Made by a program: the position numbers and the translations under genes. Under the pieces are notes generated by a model. The model was not told the DNA's origin. It was given only the letters and a program-made list of their open reading frames with translations, and searched no databases. From Perilla frutescens (Eukaryota > Streptophyta > Magnoliopsida > Lamiales > Lamiaceae): a stretch of DNA of 64,000 nt. Position 1 is the stretch's first letter, and each line of letters starts with the position of its first letter. Below, in pieces: positions 54,440 to 64,000 of the stretch. Location of the stretch: contig BRKX01000006.1 of assembly GCA_026008535.1 (NCBI GenBank), positions 9,446,501 through 9,510,500 of the forward strand. Reading direction: 5' to 3'.

Positions 54440-56566
54440 ATGGTGACTACAAAGAAAACTGGAGAAACCGCCAAGCGAGGCACAAGGCGCAGTGCCCGCA
54501 ATGCCGATGACTCATCGCAGGAAACAACGCAGACCACCCAGTCAACCCAGCCCGAGGAGCCAAAACAAAGCTCCGAACCAGTTCTCAACCCCTCACCTAT
54601 CCAGACTATTCCACCACAACAACCACCGCTCCCGCCGCCGCAAGCAGAGAAAAAGAAGCGAGCACCGCCGAAGGCTAAGGGCGGTGCGTCGAAGAAGAAG
54701 AAAGTGGAAGCTGATAAGGGCAAACCCCAGAGCCCACCACAAGCTAGGTAAAGCCCTGACCCAACGCCAACACCTGAAAAACCACCAACTCCGGAGAAGC
54801 CGCCGACACCCCAACCCAGTGAAGAATTAAATGAGTCGGAGCCGGACAAAGAGCCAGAGAAGGACGGGGAAGGTGATGGTGGACCAGAAAAAGAAGAAGA
54901 GGTGGAGGAAGAAAAGCAAATGGGTAGCGGTGACGAAGAAGAATACATTGATGAATCTGAAGGTGAGAGCTTGGAAGAAGATGACAAGGAGGAGGAGAAA
55001 CTAGAGCAAGATCAGCAAGAGGAGAAGGAGAAGGAAACAGAACCGGAGGAAGAGAAAGAAGAATCGTTGGAAGAAGATAAAGCGGCTTCAGAGGGATCTA
55101 CATCTGAGAATGCCCACAGCCAGTCTGAGCAGTCGAAACAGGCACAACCAGATCCACCCACAAAGAAGAAGAAGTCGAAGAAGGGAAAACCACAGGAAGT
55201 CGCGAAAGAGGCACAAAGGGAACCAAGCCAAAGCAAGGGTCCCGATGTGCCCGAGAAGGCTAAGAACAAGCAAAAAGGAACCAAGTCAACTAGCAAGGAA
55301 GCAAAGAAGCCAGTCAGCAAGGAGTGAAAGAAACAAGAGAAACCCCCCACTAAGAGAAAGCTAGATGTGGAGCAGTCCCACGAGAAAGAGGAAGAGAAGT
55401 CGGTGCACAGCAAGGAAGTGGAACCGGAAATTCAAATTATCCCAGCTCCAGTTCAAACCTATGTGCCCGAAAAGGTGAAAAAGGGGACAAAAGGCAGGGT
55501 GCCAATCAGAACTCTCCCCCGCTGCTCGGCGAAGGAGGAGAATGAGGATCCAAGCAGCTCGAGACAAGGAATTGTCGAGAGATTGAACAAGAAGAAGCAT
55601 CTGCCCCTGTATGTTCTTCATGACAGCACGCTGAATACACTTGGAGTCATGGACCAAGTGTATGAATACTTTGCCAACATTGGTTGGGAGCAAGTACTTG
55701 GCTGGAGGAACACGGTACACCCCTCTTTGACCATTGAATTTCTTTCCTCATATGAGTTTAAACCAGTGCAGGGTTTTGGTCTGGAGACGCCTGGAGTTGT
55801 GAACTTCTACATAGCTGGAGAGAGCTATAGCATGTCAATCTCAGGATTGAATCTGATGTTGGATTTCATCCAACCAAAAGATGTTCATTCGAAGTGGTAC
55901 AAAGAAGCAGCAACCAGTGTTGGCGACGACTGGAGCCGAAACATTCAGCAACGGTGGGAGGAAATTGGAGGCAAAGGCTTTTATCTTTCGAGCTCAAGCA
56001 AGGACAAGCACATCTCTGACCACGCCCTTCAGATTTGCCATAGATGGATGGCATTCAACCTTTATAGGCGCAAAGATGGTACAGGCCAAGTCACGCAACA
56101 GGAGGTGTTCCTATTGTGTAACATGGTGCATAAGCGGAAGGTCAACCTCGGTTACATTCTGGCGATTCAATTGCAGGCGCAGACCAGCAACACCAGAGCA
56201 ACTGTTGTAGCCTTGGGCATGTTCGTGGCGAGGCTGTTTGAAGGATTGAAAGGAGACGACCTCGACGACATCTTCGAAGGTTACCCAGAGCTTGACGAAG
56301 CAACAGAGTATCTCGATGCCCAGAGGCTGGAGCGGATGCAGCTAGTTGGGATCACTGAAGAGAACACCCCATACTTCCTCCCTTTTGACAAACCAATATA
56401 CTTTGACAAGAGAAAGGCCCCCAAGGCACAAGAAGGATCACCCAGGGCACAAGAAGGACCGAGCAGGGCACAGAGCAGTGCAGATTCAAAGAAGCTCGAA
56501 AGAGTTGAAAAAGCCCTGCAGAACATTTGTGTTCATCTCGGGTTAGACTACCCCTCCTCTCCTTAA
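54440..56566 (+). pseudogene. Athila-3 ORF2 (env-position ORF of unknown function), two in-frame stops
   Basis: A single frame of 708 codons from MVTTKKTGETAKRGTRRSAR, interrupted by TAA (54749-54751) and TGA (55325-55327), without any frameshift. The N-terminal 300 residues are extremely charged: Pro/Lys-rich (PPKAKGGASKKKKVEADKGK), then Glu-rich, then Lys-rich again, with several nuclear-localisation-like clusters. The C-terminal 400 codons (55367-56566) are open and globular: VYEYFANIGWEQVLGWRNTV, TIEFLSSYEFKPVQGFGLET, PGVVNFYIAGESYSMSISGL, HALQICHRWMAFNLYRRKDG and VTQQEVFLLCNMVHKRKVNL. These match the plant retrotransposon ORF1/Transposase_32-like families found in Athila elements. No signal peptide, transmembrane helix or glycoprotein-like Cys pattern was seen. 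Confidence 0.8.
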
Positions 56567-57772
56567 ATCATGCTTTATCCCCAGGAGTTTAGGATTTGTT
56601 TTTATTTTTGTTTGTGTGTTTATTTTTTTTTTGTACATTTGCGTCTGTGTATATAGAGTCTGTTTTGGGCATATCTAACCCACATTACTGCTTGTGCCCG
56701 CAAGGGTATTTTGCACAGCAAGTGTGTGGGAGGATATGCCTAGGTCGTTGTGTTCGTATGTTTTGTTTTTATTTTGTGTGTGCATGTTGAGTCTATAGCA
56801 TATGAGTCATTGATTGATATTGGGCATATATGGACATAAATTATTAGGCAGATGGAATTAATCAATCGCATGTGAAAGCAATACATAACTACCCAGTGAG
56901 CTTTGAGCCCAAAATTCACATTGGCGACTTCTTTCTATGTGTTTAAATTCCACCACCTCATTTGATGCTTACTTGCTTGTGCCCTGTCAAACTTGATTTC
57001 ATATTCTCATGCATGTTTAGATGATTAAGGCATTTTCTTTCGTCATTATTTGGCCATATTATTCACTGATAAATGTTTTCCATTGCTGCCATTATTTGAG
57101 CCTGCTTAATTGTTCATGACCTGCGTTTTGAAAATCTCTCTTTAAAGAGTATCTTATGACTGGGATTGAAACCTTTTATGCTCGTATTGGTGGTATGTTT
57201 AAGCCAAATAATGACAGGGTGCCAGAAATGGGCACAAAGAAAGAAAATAAAGAAAGTAAAAAAAAAATAAAAAATAAAAAGAAAGAGAAAATAAAAAATA
57301 AGTGTATAAATAAAAATGGTTTCCCAGGTTGTTATGTGGGCACAGAGCTGCCAGTGTTGATATTGCCCAAATGATATGAAAGGTAGCCAGTTCCTAAATA
57401 TTCCCAACCTTGATCCGCATGACCCATTACAACCCTCACAAGACCTTTTGATATGCATGCATGTGAATATCGTAAATTGTTTATACAGGGTGTTTGCAAG
57501 TTTGTTGATGATGATTTGGTGGAATTGTTGAGAGTAAACACTTAACCTAAACACTCGAGAAAAAGGCGAGCTGAGTGCACACTTCAATAGTAGCCTGAGT
57601 TTGATTGATTCGATTTGCCTGCATCATTATGTTCAACTGTTATGCCCTTTATCAACTTATGATTCATATGCTGTGTTGTCTTGTTTTGAGTCATTTGAGT
57701 CTTCTGTTTTTGTTGTTTTGAGTTAAAGTTGCATTCATACTTGAGGACAAGTATAGTCCAAGTGTGTGGGTG
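56567..57772 (+). other. Athila-3 3' UTR and polypurine tract
   Basis: Noncoding. An A-rich block lies at about 57237-57312. The polypurine tract AAGTGTGTGGGTG (57760-57772) directly precedes the 3' LTR, after GAGGACAAGTATAGTCC, a typical Athila phrase. At 56697-56716 GCCCGCAAGGGTATTTTGCA nearly repeats the end of the LTR (48583-48602). Confidence 0.7.
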
Positions 57773-59353
57773 TGATGAAGACTCAAATTCGTGCTTTTTC
57801 CTTTATCTTTTTACACCCTTTTTAAGTGTTTAGTATAGAGTCTAGTCTAGTTTTGGGGGTAAAGCTGATTGCAGGAGGCTGAGGGCACAAAACCACCACA
57901 ATAGGCACAAACAGCTGCTATTTATGCTGAGGGCACAAAGGACTGATTTGCCTGCCGAGGACCCAGTCAAAGTTGTTGCGAGAATTGCGCAACAAGATCG
58001 CGGGACAGTTCCTATATGCACGTGGAGGTGATGTGGCGGTCAGTTCCGAGTCTTGGGAAGGTCTACACACGTTGGGAAGGAAGTGGGGATACCAGAAAGC
58101 CGTTGGAGATGCTAGGGTTTGTTGCTATCCCTCCTAAATTCAAGGAAGAACGTTGAGCATGAAATAGGGAAGTGGAGGAGTGCAAGAACCCCTGCATGGG
58201 TGAGATATGGGCTGCTTGAAGCCTTAATTCATTTGCTATAAATACTTTTATCTGTTTTCATATCAGTATGTGACGAGTGCGAGGGTGCCGGTTTTCGCAC
58301 CTCAAGATACAATTTCCCGTTTTCATATTTAGTTTATTTGCTGGATATTCTGACTGCCTGAAGCTGGCGATTTGCCCGCGGAGAGGTAGTTCAGTAGTTT
58401 TTGTTGGCAAAACTGGGGTTGGGCCCAGAAGTTAATCTACGTATTTCCTTCCAAGTAAGATGTCTTTTATCATTTCTTTTACTTTCGTTTCTATGTTTAG
58501 TGGCTAAGTATCCACTGTTCAAGTCAAAGTAATGGTCTAAGGGTAGAATATGTGCATGAGGTAATCGGACTTTAAAGCTTTAAGGGTTCACAATCTTAAC
58601 TTGTTTTTCACTTAGACATAGGTAAAGGGTGGTTGGAGATAAAAGCGCGCATTTCTAATTAACTGGTACTAGTGTTAGTTACGTGGGAGTGTATAGGTGA
58701 CCCATGCCTCGATACCCGCATAGTAACAAGTCCGGGGGTGACAGCCTTGGTAGTTTGGATTGAGTAGTATATGCAGGCACAAGACCGTGTCAAACCTACT
58801 AGAATCGGGTCGCTTTTGCCCTCAAAGCTGCTATGCTTGCAAAACCTTTGTGTGATTCTCTCCTTAGGTTCCTGTATAGTTAGGTCTCTAGGTGCCGATC
58901 GTATCATCTAGACGATATAATGTAAGAAGTGATTGGGGAGTGGCCGATCGTATCCATTTCCTATAACCGGTTAACCCTCAAAGTGACAATTACCCATATT
59001 TGGCCATAGGGATTCGGTTTTTGACCTTTCTACTAGTGTGGGCACAACAGGTAGTAGTGGTAATTACATATGTTTTGCCCGGGATTGTGCATACCTACCA
59101 AATGACTTGATGCTTTGATTTGAGCACTTTTATTACTGATATTTTCTTTTGTGATTTCTTTTTCAGCATTTAGTTAGTTTAAGTTTATTAGTAAGGTTTT
59201 TAGAGTGACACTAAAGATCCAAACTGAAACTAAGAAATGACAGAAGGTTAAAACACTCCTCGTGGGATCGACATCCGTCTTCACTAGCTATACTAGCCGT
59301 TGAGGGCAGATTAAGCATTTGTTGACCATTTGCCCGCAAGTGTATTTTGCACA
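57773..59353 (+). repeat. Athila-3 3' LTR (1581 bp)
   Basis: Starts TGATGAAGACTC and ends GTATTTTGCACA. It lacks the 852-bp insert found in the 5' copy. Differences from the 5' LTR are few and almost all transitions. Confidence 0.95.
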
Positions 59354-59358
59354 CCTAA

Positions 59359-60480
59359 ACGACGGGTGTGCCAGAGGATTGTATGGATTGCCGGCTTTGT
59401 GGAGTGTGGGCTCTTTCTTTTCATCAATCTTTGGTTCGGGCTCCCTTCACTCTTGTTGAGGAGCCTCTTCTTCATTTTACACTTCTTCGGTTGGGCTCAA
59501 TTCTCCAACCTTGTTATCTATCACCTTGCCTCCTTTAAAGAAGGTGATGGCTTGAGCTTGCTCCGGTTGGCTTGGCAACTTGTCCGGCTTTGATTGCTTG
59601 GCCAACTCTCCAACGGTCCCGGCTATTTGCTCCACTTGGGTTTCGATCCGCTTCACGGAAGCTTCAATGGATTTGAAACTTTGTTGTATGGCTTGAATGA
59701 GGGATTGAAGGTGTCTTGCAATGTCGGCCTAGGCGGTTGGTTTGGTTGGGCCGGATATTGTTGTAGCCCTAGATAAGGTGGAGTTTGGCCACCTCCGACT
59801 TGTTGAGGTGGAGGCGGTTGTTGAGGTTGTGTCCAAGAAAATTTTGGATGGTTTCTCCATCCCGGATTGTATGATTGAGAGTACAGGTTGTATGGTTGGC
59901 GGGGTTGGAACCCTTAAAGAGCATGAACTTGCTCTTGAAGAGCATGGAAATGAGCTCTTCACTTGATTCTGGCTCGATCGTCTTTTGACACACATTGGCC
60001 CCATGGCCATACTCTCTATAAATTCCATAAGTCTTAATGGTCATGGCTTGTTGAGATGGTCTCTCGGAATTTTGAAGTATTTCCACTTGCCTTGTCAACT
60101 AGGCTAGTTGTCTCATCAAATCATAACTAGGATTGGCTTCATTGATGGAAGCTCTCTTCCCTCTAGCACTCTTTTGTTGAGAAGTCGCAACCATAGTCTC
60201 ATAGATGTTTGAGACTTCTTCGACGGTCCGGCCTCCAATATCTCCTCCCGTGGCATTATCCACCATGTATTGAAAATTTTGAGAAAGCCCGTCGTAGAAG
60301 AATTGGTTGAGCAACTCGGGTGCAAGATGGTGGTGCGATCATTGTTGTTGGAGACCTCTAAATCAATCCTAAGCCTCATGGAACGCTTCACCGAGAGATT
60401 GGGCAAAGGTGACGATTTGGGCTCTCAAATCTTGGGTCTTTTGATTGGAGTAGTACTTGGCCATTAACTTCATGTAGACG
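59359..60480 (-). pseudogene. Athila-2 gag, C-terminal part
   Basis: Minus-strand gag: AFHEA near 60385, then PELLNQFFYDGLSQNFQYMV, GGDIGGRTVEEVSNIYETMV and ATSQQKSARGKRASINEANP, a decayed knuckle (YGIYREYGHGANVCQ, in which the two leading Cys are Tyr), and an acidic, stop-containing linker down to 59361. It is the upstream neighbour of 45543-46197; when the Athila-3 insertion is ignored, gag and protease of Athila-2 are collinear and the frame carries across. The N-terminal half of gag is missing beyond about 60480. Confidence 0.8.
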
Positions 60481-60730
60481 ACATTCTAATTTGCAATTTG
60501 CCACCTTTATGCGGTAAAAATCTTGCTTTTGGACACATAAGCTCAAGTTTTGCACAACTTGGCATAACCCACCATAAGAGCAACAAGTGAAGATTACAAG
60601 CACAAAATCGACATATAACGCACTAAAAATACCAAAAATATCTTACCAAAGATACAAAATTCCTATAATAAAACAGCACAAACAAACACTAAACAACAAG
60701 TGTAAAGCTTCAGCTACTATTAGCTAACCA
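60481..60730. other. Unassigned stretch between Athila-2 and a chromovirus LTR
   Basis: AT-rich, with no coding homology. It may be Athila-2 leader sequence or host DNA; the left and right edges are set only by where homology stops. Confidence 0.4.
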
Positions 60731-61903
60731 GGTGGGTTATATTATATCTTTATAAATTGTATCCTTCGAGTTATTAAGCTCTGCTTCGCTAAAATTTCAT
60801 ATGTGACCATCTGTGTTAAATATTTACGTGCTACTGCATGTTGTCGGAGTCTCATAAACCAGCCCTGTGTTAATGTGAGTAGCTATAGTATGCATGTATT
60901 ATTCATCATGCCCTAATCCTTGTCAGTAAGACTAAAATGAAACACTTATTGGTTACACTCATTGGGTATATTTTGTCCATACTCAACTTTACGCATTGGT
61001 GATGTAGTACGGGTTGCGGACAGTGATTGGTTATACTCTTAAGCGCTTCACGATAAAATATTTTGGTGAACTCAGGTTGCTTTCGATTTTAAAACCTCCT
61101 AAGCTTCACTACCTGCATGGACACAGATAGATTACTTTTACAAAATGATTTGCATAAGTCAATTGGTGAAAACTTGCCCACTGAGTGCATTAGTACTCAA
61201 CCCAAATCTTTTCAAACATTTTCAGGTCAGTAGGCTGGAGCATGAAGGTGACGAGGCTGAGAAATGGGCTATTGTAATTTACATATTTTTCCGTTGTCTC
61301 TTTTTGTTAGTATTCTGTTAAGAATTGAGCTTCCGCACTTATGATATTCTTTTGCTAAATGCTAAGAACTTTGATCTTGGTATTTTTTTGATATGATTCT
61401 GCTTCTCTAATTCTGAACATTTGTTGACTTCCTAGTCAACATGTCGCATATGCTTAACCATAAAATTATTCTAAGGGGATGAAGCCCCGTCTTTCGTTAT
61501 GCCTATTGATCATTCATTTTGGCCTATGGAAGGGCTCCATTTGTTCAGCATATTGTTGTTTGTTCCTTTTGTCGACCTAGGAATGGGTCTATTGATTATT
61601 GGCATCTGTTTATTTCTTTCCATTTGGCCTATGAAAGGGCTTATTGAATTGTTACCGCTTCCATTCTTCTCTTATAAGCCGTTATAAATGGGGATTCGCT
61701 CTAGTCACAGAGGTTATGTTGTCCGATTTTCCGGAAGGCATAACCTATCTTTGGTATACCCAGTTATCAAATTTTATTCCAAACATTAATTCTTTTTGGA
61801 TTAACACCCCGTCACTAATTTAATTACCCCATTTCTTTCCCACTTCTTAATTCCCACCCCCATGGCGTCCATTTCTACGATCTTTCAGGATCAGGGTGCT
61901 ACA
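60731..61903 (+). repeat. Chromovirus LTR fragment, 3' part
   Basis: Shares with the solo LTR (21969-23321) and the fragment 7563-9270 the blocks CCAGGTGGGTT (60729), CCCACTGAGTGCATTAG...ACATTTTCAGGTCAG (61179-61230), the GGCCTATGGAAGGGCT-type hairpins (61521, 61574, 61626) and CAGAGGTTATGTTG (61709). It ends at about GGTGCTACA (61903). No PBS or internal region follows, so it is a solo or 3' LTR whose 5' part has been lost. It could be the missing partner of the gag relic at 37930, but that is a guess. Confidence 0.7.
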
Positions 61904-63110
61904 ACGATTGATTAAAGGTACAACTAATTTAAAAATAATGCTACAGTTAATTAAAAAAAGGGTTAATTGCCTTAAAATACACAAGCTTTGGGGTGTTTTT
62001 GGTTTTTCACATATTTTAAAAAAATGTAGTTTTAATAACATTAACTTAACATTTTTTTGGTTTTTCACATAATTTTCAAATTCGAACACTCTAATTCGAT
62101 CAAAATGATCAAAAATTCGTGTATTTTAAGATAAGTTGGTGCCCACATATATGTCTACGTGGAAATCTTCGACAATCAAGTCATTTCCATTGACTAAAAT
62201 TTGAAAATCATGTGAAAAATCAAACAAGTGTTAAGTTCATGTTATTAAAACTATATTTTTTAAAACGTGTGAAAAATCAAAAACACATCAAAGTAGATGT
62301 ATTTTAAGGTAATTTACCCTTAAAAAAATGCTACAATTATATTTAAATGATACGATAATATTTTAAAATGCTACAATTATTAAAAAAATACTATGATTAT
62401 ATTAAAAATGCTCTACGATTATATTTTAAAATTCTACAATTAATTTAAAAAAGCGATGATTAACAAATAAAAGCTACGATTATTAAAAACAAGGTTACGA
62501 TTACAGACTTTTAACCTACGCTTAATATAAGAAAGACTATGATTAATTCAAACAAGGCTACGATTAATACAAATAATGCTACAATTAATTATAAACAATG
62601 CTATGATTAATTATATATGACCACATTTAATTCATAAAAGCTACAATTATTAAATACCAGGCTATGATTAATTAGTATATATGCTACGATTATAAATTTT
62701 TAACCTACGATCAATATATAGAGGCTACGATTAATATCACCAACATTACGATTACTTAACTATGGATACGATTAATTCTTAACCTAAGCTTAATTTAATC
62801 AAAGCTACGATTAATTATAAATAAGGCTACGATTAATTTAGAAAAGGCTACGAGATGCAAATCTCTCCTCTTGCCTATTTTAAATCATAATTGTAGCTTT
62901 GTTATAAAATAATCGTAGCGTTTTTAAAAACTAATCGTAACATATGATTAACTTTTTTAATTAATATTTTCTTTTTAAATATAATTGTAGCATTTTTAAA
63001 ATTAATAGTATATGCACAATTAATCGTAGCTATTCAAATGTAATCAATAGCCGTAGCTTACAAAAATTAATCGTATGATTTTTTAAAAATAATCGTAGGC
63101 AGTACATTTA
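61904..63110. repeat. Foldback-like array of GCTACGATTAAT motifs
   Basis: From 61904 to about 62862 roughly thirty degenerate copies of GCTACGATTAAT or GCTACAATTAAT occur every 15-35 bp, all in one orientation (a MITE at 61960-62319 interrupts them). From about 62886 to 63110 about ten copies occur in the opposite orientation (ATTAATCGTAGC). The switch lies at a unique 30-bp patch (GAGATGCAAATCTCTCC, about 62852-62868). No open frame. Not a simple microsatellite, because the filler between motifs varies. Confidence 0.75.
61960..62319. mobile_element. MULE-like MITE, 360 bp, with long inverted repeats
   Basis: Begins GGGTTAATTGCCTTAAAATA and ends TTTTAAGGTAATTTACCC; the arms match for about 120 bp (GTTTTTGGTTTTTCACAT against its complement at 62265-62285, and so on). 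It is flanked by the exact 9-bp duplication TTAAAAAAA (61951-61959 and 62320-62328), the length produced by Mutator-like transposases. No coding capacity. Confidence 0.85.
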
Positions 63111-63152
63111 ACGTATGCATTATCTATATAAATAATTGTATTTCAAATATTA

Positions 63153-64000
63153 TGTAACACTCTAAATTCTATAATTTAAAATGTTACTCTTTCTATTCTT
63201 TTAAGAGGAAAATGATTTCAATAATAATAGTTCAAGTAATTAATTTTTTTCCCTAAAATAATCATGCTAGAAATCCTAAGAATAAAATAGAACACAATAT
63301 ATATTTTTCATAAATATATGTACTTAGATTAAAATACCTACATTTCATAAACTTCAAGTTCACTTCAAAAAGTAACTCTTAAGTTTTAAAATATAAAATT
63401 CACACTCCTAATATTAATAAAACCACAGTTGCAAACTACTAGTTTAGGTTAGTTCCAAAAACACTAACAACACACATAATATCAAGTGTGAAATAGTAGA
63501 CTCTAAACAACAAGCCTAAAAATTCAGGTACAGTAATCTAAACATTTTGAGCCTGCCCACTCCATTTCCTTCATGCGACTCCAAGCTCACTGATCTGAAA
63601 ACATTTAAAGAAAACATGGGGTGAGCACTCTTAAAACATACTCAGTGGTGGGGACTGTGAGCATTTCTTTCTATTTATCCAACTAAAACAAATCACAGGA
63701 CTAATGGATTTAGGGTACTCTTCTTATGATTCTAGAATACATCTTGAACTATACATATGACATATTCTAGTGCATACAAAACGTTTCTGTGCGTATAAAA
63801 CGCTATTCTGTGCGTACAAAATGCTATCCACATTCCATCCACGATAATTCAAGTTGGATTAAAAAAACATTTCTATCTCAAAAAGCATACATCATATACT
63901 TTTATTTCAAAGATAATAATTTCACCCACTTGAGAATTAGAAGCACGCAAAATCAAGCCAGAAAAATTCACAGAGTGGACAAGGGTCCTAATTGCGCCGC
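63153..64000 (-). repeat. Start of a minus-strand chromovirus LTR, cut by the window edge
   Basis: Begins TGTAACACTC, i.e. ends GAGTGTTACA on the minus strand. On that strand the block CCACCACTGAGTATGTTTTA...TCTTTAAATGTTTTCAGATC (about 63590-63655) matches the block in the other three chromovirus LTRs. 63775-63830 has three copies of TCTGTGCGTA-AAACGCTA-like repeats. The rest lies outside the window. Confidence 0.6.

Larger units (their letters stand above)
46198..59353 (+). mobile_element. Athila-3: nearly full-length Athila-lineage retrotransposon, plus strand
   Basis: Two LTRs (46198-48604 and 57773-59353), gag-pol in one frame (48660-53861), a second ORF (54440-56566) and a 3' UTR ending in a polypurine tract. 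It sits inside the oppositely oriented Athila-2, between its gag C-terminus and protease. The LTRs differ by only a few per cent, nearly all transitions, apart from an 852-bp insert in the 5' LTR. I found no clean target duplication (left flank GGAGGA, right flank CCTAAACGACGG) and no recognisable primer-binding site. The 3' edge could lie up to about 6 bases further right. Confidence 0.9.

Noticed and set aside
54409..55413. Long minus-strand frames rich in Ser, Phe and Gly
   Set aside because: They are the reverse reading of the Glu/Lys-rich part of Athila-3 ORF2 and have no recognisable domain.

Overview
The window is plant nuclear DNA, most likely from a eudicot. It is AT-rich, and about three quarters of it is LTR retrotransposons of plant lineages: Ty3/gypsy Athila, Tat and chromovirus/Tekay-like, and Ty1/copia. 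These are inserted into one another and into decayed host sequence. I see no intact host gene, no rRNA or tRNA gene and no CRISPR. The only host coding traces are two broken copies of a CAF1-type deadenylase gene (both on the minus strand) and a short acidic ORF with a DUF761-like tail. The species cannot be named from what I see.

Layout. 1-2379: 3' part of a decayed copia element and its LTR. 2380-2903: CAF1 pseudogene copy 1. 4346-4906 and 23322-23564: the two halves of CAF1 copy 2, split by 18.4 kb. That insert is a solo chromovirus-type LTR (4907-6822 and 21969-23321) carrying an Athila element (Athila-1, 6823-21968, minus strand, TSD TTAGC). Athila-1's 3' LTR is in turn broken by a chromovirus piece (7563-10373: LTR end, primer-binding site, partial gag). 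25321-34111: a complete but non-autonomous Tat element (TSD CCTGT) with gag and protease but no RT, RNase H or integrase core, and two large minisatellites. 34430-36770: a palindromic DNA-transposon-like remnant. 37930-38395: chromovirus gag relic. 38400-43691: minus-strand copia element lacking its 3' end. 43692-46197 and 59359-60480: an Athila fragment (Athila-2, minus) split by Athila-3 (46198-59353, plus). Athila-3 is the best preserved element: gag-pol is one frame with three stops and ORF2 is one frame with two stops, with no frameshift. 60731-61903: a second chromovirus LTR piece. 61904-63110: an unusual foldback array of a GCTACGATTAAT motif carrying a MULE-like MITE. 63153-64000: the start of a further minus-strand LTR.

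How it fits together. The order of events can be read from nesting: CAF1 copy 2, then the chromovirus LTR, then Athila-1, then the chromovirus fragment; and Athila-2, then Athila-3, then an 852-bp insert in the Athila-3 5' LTR. The least expected features are the gene-fragment insert present in only one Athila-3 LTR, the deletion-derivative Tat element whose 3' minisatellite seems to derive from a motif next to its own pol end, recurrent mini-hairpins with compensatory base changes in two kinds of LTR, and the inverted GCTACGATTAAT array. All coordinates of LTR ends were found by eye from repeat pairs, TG/CA ends, primer-binding sites and target duplications; family names come from recognised motifs, not from a search.
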